From Verrucomicrobiota bacterium (GTDB taxonomy: Bacteria > Verrucomicrobiota > Verrucomicrobiia > Opitutales > Coraliomargaritaceae), in contig JAAAPI010000278.1 in the NCBI GenBank assembly GCA_009908325.1, forward strand, positions 1 through 52,371: DNA of 52,371 nucleotides. Reading direction: 5' to 3'. The notes beneath the pieces are model-generated. The model saw nothing but the letters and a program-made list of their open reading frames with translations, was not told the DNA's origin and did not search any database. Made by a program: the position numbers and the translations under genes. Positions 17,289 through 25,028 of this stretch are shown in pieces (within the stretch, counting starts at the first letter, position 1; the number at the start of each line of letters is the position of its first letter).

Positions 17289-18701
17289 CTAGACCAGCAT
17301 GAGTGCGGGGGTTTCGATGATTTCTTTGAGAGCTTGCAGATATTGTGCGCCGACGGCCCCGTCGATCGTGCGGTGGTCGCCCGAAAGGCCGATCTTCATG
17401 ACCTGGCCGATCACAATTTCGTCGTTTTTGTTGACGACCGGTTTCTTTATGGTGGCACCGATGCTAAGGATGGCGGCGTTGTTAGGATTAATAATTCCGT
17501 AGAAATCGGAAATGCCAAACATACCGAGGTTGGTAACCGTCAGGGTCGAGCCACTCATTTCGTCGGGGGCGAGTTTCTTGTCGCGGGCTTTCTTGATAAG
17601 CACTTTGGCCTCGGCCCCGATTTCGCGCAGGCCTTTGGTTTCGGCCGCGCGGATGACGGGTGTGACGAGTCCATCGTCGATGGCCACACCGAAGGCGAGG
17701 TGCACGTTGGCATGTTGCGCGATCTTGTCGCCCTCCCATGAGCGGTTGATGGCGGGGACACGCCGCACTGCTTCGGCGGCCGCTTTAAGAGTCAGATCGT
17801 TGACGGTGAACTTGGTGCCACCGTGTTCCTTGGGCAGATCTGCGAGCTTGGCGTTCAACTCGGCGCGAAGCTTGGCCAGCGGTGCACCGTCGACCTCGAT
17901 TTGCAGGTAGAAGTGGGGAGCCTGTGTCTTTGAGGCGACGAGGGCTTTGGCGATGCTCTTTCGCATGTTGGAAACCGGCAATTCGAGGGCTTCCAGAGTC
18001 GCTGCCGGGGCTTCGGCGGGGGGCTCTTTGGCGACCGTCGACTTCGCTTCCTTGGCGGGCGCGGCGTCTGGCTTGAAGCCTTCCACGTCGGCTTTTACGA
18101 TACGGCCGCCGGGTCCCGTGCCTTGGATGTCGGCAAGATTGATGCCTTTATCGGCGGCAACCTTCTTGGCGAGGGGCGATGCCTTGATACGCCCACCTTC
18201 CGCTGTCGTGGTGGTCTGTCCCGCAGTTTGCCCACCAGTCACTTCGCTGCTTTTTTCAGAAGGCTCTTCCGGCGGCCTGTCCTCGGCCTTGGGCTTTTCC
18301 TCCGATTGCTCCTCGTCTTTTTCCGCTTCAGCGTCTTCAGCTTCATCAGTGCCCGCGTCGCTCTCCTCCGGTTCCTCTTGGTCCGCATCGCCAGAATCAT
18401 CGGCATCTTCGGTATCCGTGCTAGGCTTCGGCGTACTGGCTCCAGCGTCGGGCGCCTCTTCGCCTTCTTCGCCGACGGCGGCGATGGCTCCACCGACTTC
18501 AACTTCATCGCCGGCGGCGCAGTATTGTTTGAGCAAAATGCCGTCGTCGAAACACTCGACTTCCATGGTCGCCTTATCGGTTTCGACCTCGGCGATCATA
18601 TCGCCATTGGCAACGGTGTCGCCCTCGTCTTTTAACCATTTGACCAGCGTGCCGACCGTCATGGTGTCGCTGAGTTTAGGCATGTCGATTAGTGTAGCCA
18701 T
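17289..18701 (-). CDS. pdhC: Pyruvate dehydrogenase E2, dihydrolipoyl acetyltransferase
   Basis: 470 residues. Domain order: one lipoyl domain (1-78, lipoyl Lys43 in EVETDKATMEVE), a linker (about 80-170), a peripheral subunit-binding domain (171-207, SPLAKKVAADKGINLADIQG), a second short linker and the catalytic core (235-470) with the active-site pair His443 and Asp447 (GDHRTIDGAV). The E2 core assembles a large particle that moves acetyl groups from E1 to CoA. The first linker is unusual: it is packed with Asp and Glu rather than Ala and Pro. The gene is third in the operon, 81 bp after E1 beta. No E3 (lpd) gene is present here. Confidence 0.95.
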   Translation of the reverse strand: MATLIDMPKLSDTMTVGTLVKWLKDEGDTVANGDMIAEVETDKATMEVECFDDGILLKQYCAAGDEVEVGGAIAAVGEEGEEAPDAGASTPKPSTDTEDADDSGDADQEEPEESDAGTDEAEDAEAEKDEEQSEEKPKAEDRPPEEPSEKSSEVTGGQTAGQTTTTAEGGRIKASPLAKKVAADKGINLADIQGTGPGGRIVKADVEGFKPDAAPAKEAKSTVAKEPPAEAPAATLEALELPVSNMRKSIAKALVASKTQAPHFYLQIEVDGAPLAKLRAELNAKLADLPKEHGGTKFTVNDLTLKAAAEAVRRVPAINRSWEGDKIAQHANVHLAFGVAIDDGLVTPVIRAAETKGLREIGAEAKVLIKKARDKKLAPDEMSGSTLTVTNLGMFGISDFYGIINPNNAAILSIGATIKKPVVNKNDEIVIGQVMKIGLSGDHRTIDGAVGAQYLQALKEIIETPALMLV

Positions 18702-18782
18702 TTTTGGGAGTTAGAATATTGGAATTAAGAGATAAGTAAAAGTGCCCGTTTCGCAGGGTGGTCAGTGGAGAGTCGTTGCCAC

Positions 18783-19760
18783 TTATTTCATGGCTTTAAG
18801 CACGGCTTCGATGATGCGTTCCTCGTTCGGGATTTGCCAGTTTTCCAGATCTTTAGCGTATATCTGCGGCGCATCGATAGCAGAAACCCGGTGGATGGGA
18901 GCGTCAAGGTAATCGAAGGCCTTAAACTGAATTAGGTGAGAGATCTGTGCGTCGACCCCGCAGAAGGGCTTGTTTTCTTCGACGAGAACTGCCCGATTCG
19001 TCTTTTTCACGGAGTTGAGAATGGTCGCCTCGTCGAGAGGACGGACAGAGCGGAGGTCAACCACCTCGACGTTGATGTTGTGCTTTTCCTGGAGAATCTC
19101 CGCAGCTTGCAGCGAAATAATGGCGCAACGACCGTGCGAGACAATCGTTAGATCGGTTCCTTCCTTGAGGATGTTGGCGACGCCGAGCTCGACGATATAT
19201 TCTTCTTCAGGGACCTCCCACTTTTGACCGTAGAGGAGGGTGTTTTCCATGACGAAAACAGGATCGTTGTCGCGGATCGCGGCTTTCATCAAACCCTTGG
19301 CGTCGTAGGCGTTGGACGGACAGACGACTTTCAAGCCGGGGTGATAGGCCACCATGTTCTCCGGCGTATGCGAGTGCGTCGCACCGACGTTTGTCCCGCC
19401 GTTGGCCGGGCCGCGGATCACGATAGGGATATTCATGAGACCGCCTGACATGTATCGGCAAAATGAAGCATTATTAAAAAGCTGGTCGAAGGCGACGTAG
19501 CTGAACGACATGAACATGAGCTCAACAACGGGTCGGATACCAAGCGAGGACGCGCCGATAGCCAGACCGGAAAATGCTGCTTCCGAGATAGGCGTGTCGA
19601 TGACGCGTTTGTCCCCGTGCTTTTCCCAAAGCCCTTCCGTGACTTTGTAGGCTCCGTTGTATTGGGCGACTTCTTCGCCCATGATGCAGACGTTTTCGTC
19701 GCGTTGGATTTCTTCGTCGAGTGCTTGCTTGACGGCTTCGCGGTAAGTGATGAGTGGCAT
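18783..19760 (-). CDS. pdhB: Pyruvate dehydrogenase E1 beta subunit
   Basis: 325 residues, the usual length. MPLITYREAVKQALDEEIQR and NVCIMGEEVAQYNGAYKVT open the transketolase pyrimidine domain. The conserved Glu in GEEVAQY activates the thiamine diphosphate. The C-terminal transketolase domain contains LRSVRPLDEATILNSV. It forms the alpha2-beta2 E1 heterotetramer with the alpha subunit and decarboxylates pyruvate. The start lies 6 bp after the alpha gene ends, so they are co-transcribed. Confidence 0.95.
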   Translation of the reverse strand: MPLITYREAVKQALDEEIQRDENVCIMGEEVAQYNGAYKVTEGLWEKHGDKRVIDTPISEAAFSGLAIGASSLGIRPVVELMFMSFSYVAFDQLFNNASFCRYMSGGLMNIPIVIRGPANGGTNVGATHSHTPENMVAYHPGLKVVCPSNAYDAKGLMKAAIRDNDPVFVMENTLLYGQKWEVPEEEYIVELGVANILKEGTDLTIVSHGRCAIISLQAAEILQEKHNINVEVVDLRSVRPLDEATILNSVKKTNRAVLVEENKPFCGVDAQISHLIQFKAFDYLDAPIHRVSAIDAPQIYAKDLENWQIPNEERIIEAVLKAMK

Positions 19761-19766
19761 AATGCT

Positions 19767-20882
19767 TTAGTCGTTAAAGAAATACGTTCCCTTGAGCTTA
19801 CCTTCCGTGTCGTTATCGACCTCCCAGTAAACATCGGTCGTTATCTCGCTGCGCGGCGCGACCGGGCTTTCATCGGCAAATTCGGCGGCGGTCTCCGCTT
19901 CGTCTTTCTTCTCCTGGTCGATCTTTTTAGCCGCCTCTTCGGAAAGAATTCCGCCGGAAATGAGCTGTTCCTTGGTCACATTGACCGGATCCTTCGTCCG
20001 CTTATATTCCTCGATCTCTTCCTTCGTGCGGTATTTTTCATGGTTGGCATCGGCTACAGAATGCCCCCGGTAGCGGTAGGTGCGGATTTCCAGAAGAAAG
20101 GGCTTCAATTCTTTGCGTGCACGGCTCATGGCACGATCAGCAACCTCGCGGACCTCAAAGACATCATGCCCATCGCAGACTCCCCACTCCATGTCGAAAC
20201 CCTCGGCGCGGTGGGCAAGATTTTCCTCGGCCGAGGAGCGTTTCAAACTGGTCCCCATAGAGTAGCCGTTATTCTCAATGACGAAAACGACAGGGAGATT
20301 CCACAACGACGCCAGATTGAGCGTTTCCATGAACGCTCCCTGATTTACCGCACCGTCACCGAGGAAACAAACCGCACAGCCTTTCAAACCTTTATATTTC
20401 AACGCGAAGGCCAGGCCGGCACCGAGCGGGGTTTGTCCGGCGACAATGCCGTGGCCACCCCAGTAATTTTTTTCCGGTGCAAAAAAGTGCATTGAACCTC
20501 CTTTACCTTTGGAGCAACCGGTGTGCTTGCCGAAGAGCTCGGCCATACACTCGTTCATCGACATACCAACGGCCAGCGCATGGCCGTGATCCCGGTAGGC
20601 GGTGATAATGTGATCGTTTTCTCCAATGAGCGAGGCAATGCCGGTCGCCACCGCTTCCTGCCCAATGTAGAGGTGGAGAAAACCCCCGATCTTTCCCTGA
20701 TTGTAGGCGCGTAGCGAACGTTCCTCGAATCGTCGAATACCAACAATCATGCGGTAGAGATCGATTTTAGCTTCTTTGGACAAATTTTTGTTCACCGGAG
20801 CGCTCAAAAAACTCTTAGCCTTGGTCGACTTTTTCGAGGCAGTCTTCGTAGCGGTTTTTGTTTTCTTCTTCGTGGTTGCCAT
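19767..20882 (-). CDS. pdhA: Pyruvate dehydrogenase E1 alpha subunit
   Basis: 371 residues. The thiamine diphosphate/magnesium motif is seen as GDGAVNQG (175-182) through ENN (203-205). The phosphate-site region YRDHGHALAVG and the RTYRYRGHSVAD loop are intact. The first 24 residues are a lysine/threonine-rich tail (MATTKKKTKTATKTASKKST) before the core begins near SKEAKIDLYRMI; this is an extension relative to typical E1 alpha. It is the first gene of the operon, read from an AT-rich region around 20883-21000 that probably holds the promoter. With E1 beta it uses pyruvate rather than a branched-chain acid, judging by overall similarity. Confidence 0.94.
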   Translation of the reverse strand: MATTKKKTKTATKTASKKSTKAKSFLSAPVNKNLSKEAKIDLYRMIVGIRRFEERSLRAYNQGKIGGFLHLYIGQEAVATGIASLIGENDHIITAYRDHGHALAVGMSMNECMAELFGKHTGCSKGKGGSMHFFAPEKNYWGGHGIVAGQTPLGAGLAFALKYKGLKGCAVCFLGDGAVNQGAFMETLNLASLWNLPVVFVIENNGYSMGTSLKRSSAEENLAHRAEGFDMEWGVCDGHDVFEVREVADRAMSRARKELKPFLLEIRTYRYRGHSVADANHEKYRTKEEIEEYKRTKDPVNVTKEQLISGGILSEEAAKKIDQEKKDEAETAAEFADESPVAPRSEITTDVYWEVDNDTEGKLKGTYFFND

Positions 20883-21457
20883 ATTCAGGGATTGAAAGTC
20901 TCACAGGTTCCCGCGAACTCAAGAATAAAAGCGAGAAAAGCGTGTAAATACCGCATTTCGTATGGTTATTTTTATTTTACGAATTTTAATACGCAATTTA
21001 CGTTGCGCTTTTAATTTGAATAAACAGGCCGGATCGCCGCGCCCGAGCCTGCTTGGCTCGCCCGGTGCGCGCCAGCCCCACACCTAAAGGAGTGGGGATA
21101 CGTATGCGGCTTGCTTCAGCTGGTTGCATGGCGTCGTCGGGGTCAGTTTGAATTGCCGAGCCTGTCGACCCCGCACCAAAAGGAGTGGAGATACGTGTGC
21201 GGCTTGCTTCAGCTGGTCGCATGGCGTCGTCGGGGTCAGTTTGAATTGCCGAGCCTGTCGACCCCGCACCTAAAGGAGCGGGGATACGTAAGCGGCTTGC
21301 TTCAGCTGGCCGCATCGCCATGGCCGAGCCTGCATGGCTCGCCCGGTGCGTCGGCCCCACACCTAAAGGAGTGGGGATACGTGGAGTGGGTATATGTAAG
21401 CGGCTTTGCACGCTTCTGCCTTGCACCATGTCCGGGTAAGGTGTCAGATTTCCCGGC
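20883..21457. other. 575-bp intergenic region between divergent pdhA and holA
   Basis: The left part (20883-21000) is AT-rich, unlike its surroundings, and must carry the pdh promoter on the minus strand; I could not pick one convincing -35/-10 pair. The rest is the 93-bp repeat array plus a short unique stretch before holA. No gene is supported here: the open frames in the array exist only because the 93-bp period is a multiple of three. Confidence 0.75.
21076..21400. repeat. 93-bp tandem repeat array with hairpin core
   Basis: Four cores begin at 21076, 21169, 21262 and 21355, so the period is exactly 93 bp. Each core is a near-palindrome of 22 bp, CCCCACACCTAAAGGAGTGG followed by GG in the first copy. 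The stem covaries: CCCCAC/GTGGGG in copies 1 and 4, and CCCCGC/GCGGGG in copy 3. Copy 2 is partly decayed. The spacers come in two types: one contains GTCGTCGGGGTCAGTTTGAA, the other contains GAGCCTGCATGGCTCGCCCG and also occurs before copy 1 (about 21044-21069). The array fills most of the gap between pdhA and holA, which are divergent. Confidence 0.85.
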
Positions 21458-22555
21458 ATGGCGGACCGACCTTTCACATTTATTTGCGGCGATGATGACT
21501 ATCTTGTGGGCGAACAGGGGCGCGCGTGGTTCGCCAGAGAGACCAGCGAGCTCTCGGATTCGCTTTCCAAGGAGGTCGTGAATGGACGCGCCGCTAATGT
21601 GGCCGAGGTGGAAGACGCCATCAATCGCTTCACCAGTGCGGTGCAGACTTTGTCACTTTTTGGTGAGCGTAAAGTAGTCTGGTTAAAAGATGTCAACTTC
21701 CTGGCGGACAGTCCGACCGGGCGGGCGCAGGGAACGCTGGATTTGCTGGAAAATCTCAGGGAAATGCTCGCGGCACTGGACCCGGGTAGCGTCGGTGTCC
21801 TCATCACGGCACAGCCGGTCGACAAGCGGCGCAGCTTTTATAAGTGGTGCCAGAAAACTGCGGACTTTACGGCACTGGCTGCGGGTAAGGATCGAGCTCG
21901 GGTATGTGTCGATTTGATACGCAAAGAATGCGAGGATGCCGGAGTGGGAATGACGTCGGAAGCAATGGAGCTTTTGGTCGGCAAGGTGAACGGGCATACC
22001 CGTTTGATTGTTGAAGAGACACGAAAACTCGCAACCTTTGCAGGCCCGGAAACGGAGGCGATCAATGCTCGGCTGGTAGCCGATCTGGTGCCCAACTTCG
22101 GTGACGCGGATTTTTTCGAAGCAGCGGATGCTTTTTATTCACTCAAGCTCGGCTGGACCTTGGAGGCCTTGCGGCGACATTTTTTCACCAATAGCGAATC
22201 CCGCCCGCTTTTGGGCAGCCTGCAGTCCCGTAATCGCTTAATCATACAATTGCGCGTGCTATTGGATGCCGGTGCGATTCGCCTTGGGGGTCGGGGTATT
22301 TCCAAAGCTGACCTGGAAGCAGCGGCCCGAACGTATGCACGGCATTTCAGCGCGAATGATGAGAAGAGCCCGCTCAATGTGTTTACCCAAAACCCGTGGT
22401 ATTTGGGGCGACTGGCGGAAACGGCGAGAAAGGTGCCCCTGAAAAAACTGATCGGCTTCCAGATCGCCTTTGCCGAGGCGTTCGAGGCGATCATTCAACG
22501 CCCGAATGAACAGGAGGAAGTTTGTCGCGAACTTGCGATTCAATGTTTGAGTTGA
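21458..22555 (+). CDS. holA: DNA polymerase III subunit delta
   Basis: 365 residues from ATG 21458. FTFICGDDDYLVGEQGRAWF matches the delta N-terminal AAA-like domain, which normally carries a degenerate nucleotide loop. Mid-protein SEAMELLVGKVNGHTRLIVE and EETRKLATFAG are the usual domain II signature, and the C-terminal helical collar follows. Delta is the wrench of the clamp loader and opens the beta ring during replication. The sequence is divergent, as is common for this subunit. The gene starts directly after the repeat array. Confidence 0.88.
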   Translation: MADRPFTFICGDDDYLVGEQGRAWFARETSELSDSLSKEVVNGRAANVAEVEDAINRFTSAVQTLSLFGERKVVWLKDVNFLADSPTGRAQGTLDLLENLREMLAALDPGSVGVLITAQPVDKRRSFYKWCQKTADFTALAAGKDRARVCVDLIRKECEDAGVGMTSEAMELLVGKVNGHTRLIVEETRKLATFAGPETEAINARLVADLVPNFGDADFFEAADAFYSLKLGWTLEALRRHFFTNSESRPLLGSLQSRNRLIIQLRVLLDAGAIRLGGRGISKADLEAAARTYARHFSANDEKSPLNVFTQNPWYLGRLAETARKVPLKKLIGFQIAFAEAFEAIIQRPNEQEEVCRELAIQCLS

Positions 22556-22616
22556 GTAGCCCAAGGGGTTACGCTAATCGGTTATCGGGTCAGGGCATCG
22601 CCCAACAAAATCCACA

Positions 22617-25028
22617 ATGAGTTTCACGCGCTATCCCTTTGAAATTGAACCTCAAACCGGTTATTTTGGTTTGTTGGGAGGCTTTAGAGGGTTGGGGTTA
22701 TATTTGCTGCTGGCCGTTGCCTATGTCGCCGCGATTCTTGGCTTTGATCCAACCGAAGCGCTGAGCTTTTTATCGTTTTCTTTGGTCTTGGGACTCGCTA
22801 TGATTTCGGGACTTTTGTTCCGCTATTCGGGAGCAGTCATCTCGTTTGCTGTCGTTCTTATCGTGGGTTTGTCACTCTGGCATTCGAATGCCGGTATTTT
22901 TGCGAAAATGCCAGCGACGCAGGGACTCAGCTTCGTTTTAAGCAAGGCATTCACAGTGGGTCTGTTTTCGACAATTAGCGCATTGGCATTCGGCTATGAT
23001 TTTCGTCTTTCGGAGCTGGCAACCAACCGGCAAAACCTCTTGCATAAGATCTTTGATGCGCTGCCCATCGGCATATGGGTGCGCGCCCGTGACGGACGGA
23101 GCATTTTTGTAAACGACCGATGGGCAGAATTTTCTCCCTACAGCGCGGATGAGATCGTCGATTCCGGCCGAGTTCAGCCTCCGGTTGATCTGGGGAGTGA
23201 CTGGGTCGAGCTGCTTTCCCGGATCGTCGACTCGGATGATTCCGCAGTGCACTACAAAAACATCGAGCTCGAAAACGCGGAAGGAGAGCGGTCTGAAATG
23301 ACGCTGCTGAGCCTGCGCATGTTCATCGATCAGGAGGATGACTTTGGCAGCCTTTCCCTTTTGATCGATGAAACGGCGCTTCACGCCTACGAAGTAAAAA
23401 TACGCCAAAGTGAGCGCAATCTGCAACTGGCACTGCATAACGCAAAAATGGGCTTTTGGACCGAAAATATTAAAACCCGGGAATTGAACTGCGATGATAA
23501 CTGGTATCGTTTACTGAATATTGCCCAGAAAGAAGAAGGGCCCCCAGTCGAGATTTGGAACGAGCGTCTTCACCCCGAAGACCGTGAACGTGTTCATCTG
23601 AATTACTGCGAGTTTTACGCATCGGGAAGGGAAACCAATCGACTGGACTACCGAATCCGAAGCGGTGAAACGAAATACATTTGGGTGCAAGACTCGATCC
23701 TTGTTACCGAACGTGCCGACGACGGAACGGCGCTTTGCATCATGGGAACGATGCAGGATATCACGGAGCGGAAAGAAGCCGAGACGGCACTCACACTGGC
23801 AAAAGAAAAAGCCGAAACCGCGAATCAGGCGAAGGGGCAATTTATCGCAACGATTTCTCACGAAATCCGTACACCGCTGAACGCTATCATTGGGCTCTCC
23901 AGTTTTCTCATAGAGGCGGAATTGGACGAGGACCACCTTGATTTGGCGCAAACCATTCACTTCAGCGGCAAGAATCTTTTGACGCTGGTCAATGAGATTC
24001 TCGATTTTTCGAAAATTGAAGCCGGGCGACTTTCTTTGGAGATGCAGGAGTTTCCGCTGATTCTGTGTCTGGAGGAGAGTGTCAAGCTCTTCAAGTTTCG
24101 GGCGGCAAAAAAAAGCATCCGACTGCAATTGGAAATGCATGAAGACCTGCCCGAATTCGCCTTCGGCGATATGGATCGTTTGCGCCAGATTTTACAAAAT
24201 CTGCTCTCAAACGCCTTAAAATTTACGGACAAGGGGAGGGTGACGGTTTCTGCGCGACCCGTTTCCCTGGCTGAATTTAATCGACGGCGAGGTGGTGACC
24301 CGGATCGCATGAAGCTGTTGAAGGGGGAGCCGGACAGAGAGTTTCTCGAAGTCAGTATCAAAGATTCGGGTATTGGCATAGCCAGGGAGCAACAGCACTT
24401 ACTCTTCCAGGCGTTTAGTCAGGTCGATGCATCAACAACCCGAAAGTATGAAGGCACCGGCTTGGGGTTGGTTATCTGCAAGCGTCTCGTCGATGCAATG
24501 GGTGGTTGTATCTGGGTGGAAAGCGAAGCGGGCGAGGGAGCGGAATTCGTTTTCGTAGCACCCATGAAGCTCGTCCCAAACACAAACGATTTACCCGGCA
24601 TCGAGCGCCTATCCACCGATTCGAATCCGGCTTTCGAAGCAAACCTGGCGGCCATGCACCCGCTCGATATTCTTGTCGTTGGGCCCGAGGAGTCGGCTGC
24701 CGAACTTTTGAAATCCTGTCGGCATTTAGGCTACGCACCGCATCACTCGACCGATTACGATTTAAGTCGAAGCGCTTCCGGGCATCGAGAATACGACCTG
24801 CTTCTGATTGTCCTCGAAGGGGAATTGAAAGCTCTGGAGCTCGTTCGAAACGTCTCGACCGGTAGCTACGCTATGCGCCCGGAAGCAATAATCGGGTTTG
24901 TGCCTGCGGACCAAACGATATCCATGGAACGATGCCAATTGGGTGGTCTAAACCATGTCGTTCAGGATGCGCCCACTGTAGAAAAACTGGAGGAAGTAAT
25001 CAGGGACGCGGTTGATGTGCGCGGTTGA
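22617..25028 (+). CDS. Membrane sensor histidine kinase with degenerate receiver
   Basis: 803 residues. Residues 25-130 contain about four or five membrane segments. Two PAS domains follow (about 140-260 and 270-390; the second ends DITERKEAE). HisKA carries His415 (ATISHEIRTPLN). The ATPase domain has Asn532 (NLLSNALKFTDKG), DSGIGI at 583-588 and GTGLGL at 613-618, so the kinase core looks active. Residues 683-800 resemble a receiver domain but lack the acidic pocket (ILVVGPEES instead of VDDE) and have Val where the phospho-Asp should be (YDLLLIVLEGE). No response regulator gene is adjacent. The 3' end overlaps the convergent leuA gene by 29 bp. Confidence 0.9.
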   Translation: MSFTRYPFEIEPQTGYFGLLGGFRGLGLYLLLAVAYVAAILGFDPTEALSFLSFSLVLGLAMISGLLFRYSGAVISFAVVLIVGLSLWHSNAGIFAKMPATQGLSFVLSKAFTVGLFSTISALAFGYDFRLSELATNRQNLLHKIFDALPIGIWVRARDGRSIFVNDRWAEFSPYSADEIVDSGRVQPPVDLGSDWVELLSRIVDSDDSAVHYKNIELENAEGERSEMTLLSLRMFIDQEDDFGSLSLLIDETALHAYEVKIRQSERNLQLALHNAKMGFWTENIKTRELNCDDNWYRLLNIAQKEEGPPVEIWNERLHPEDRERVHLNYCEFYASGRETNRLDYRIRSGETKYIWVQDSILVTERADDGTALCIMGTMQDITERKEAETALTLAKEKAETANQAKGQFIATISHEIRTPLNAIIGLSSFLIEAELDEDHLDLAQTIHFSGKNLLTLVNEILDFSKIEAGRLSLEMQEFPLILCLEESVKLFKFRAAKKSIRLQLEMHEDLPEFAFGDMDRLRQILQNLLSNALKFTDKGRVTVSARPVSLAEFNRRRGGDPDRMKLLKGEPDREFLEVSIKDSGIGIAREQQHLLFQAFSQVDASTTRKYEGTGLGLVICKRLVDAMGGCIWVESEAGEGAEFVFVAPMKLVPNTNDLPGIERLSTDSNPAFEANLAAMHPLDILVVGPEESAAELLKSCRHLGYAPHHSTDYDLSRSASGHREYDLLLIVLEGELKALELVRNVSTGSYAMRPEAIIGFVPADQTISMERCQLGGLNHVVQDAPTVEKLEEVIRDAVDVRG

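Noticed and set aside
18123..18714. Long plus-strand frames opposite pdhC
   Set aside because: They are mirror images of the acidic linker of E2 and give Ser/Phe/Leu-rich products without a plausible start.
21076..21400. CRISPR array
   Set aside because: The palindromic cores repeat at regular spacing, but the sequences between them are also repeated rather than unique, and no cas gene is present.
20998..21477. A 159-codon minus-strand frame over the repeat array
   Set aside because: It exists only because the repeat period of 93 bp is a multiple of three; the product is the same low-complexity segment repeated.
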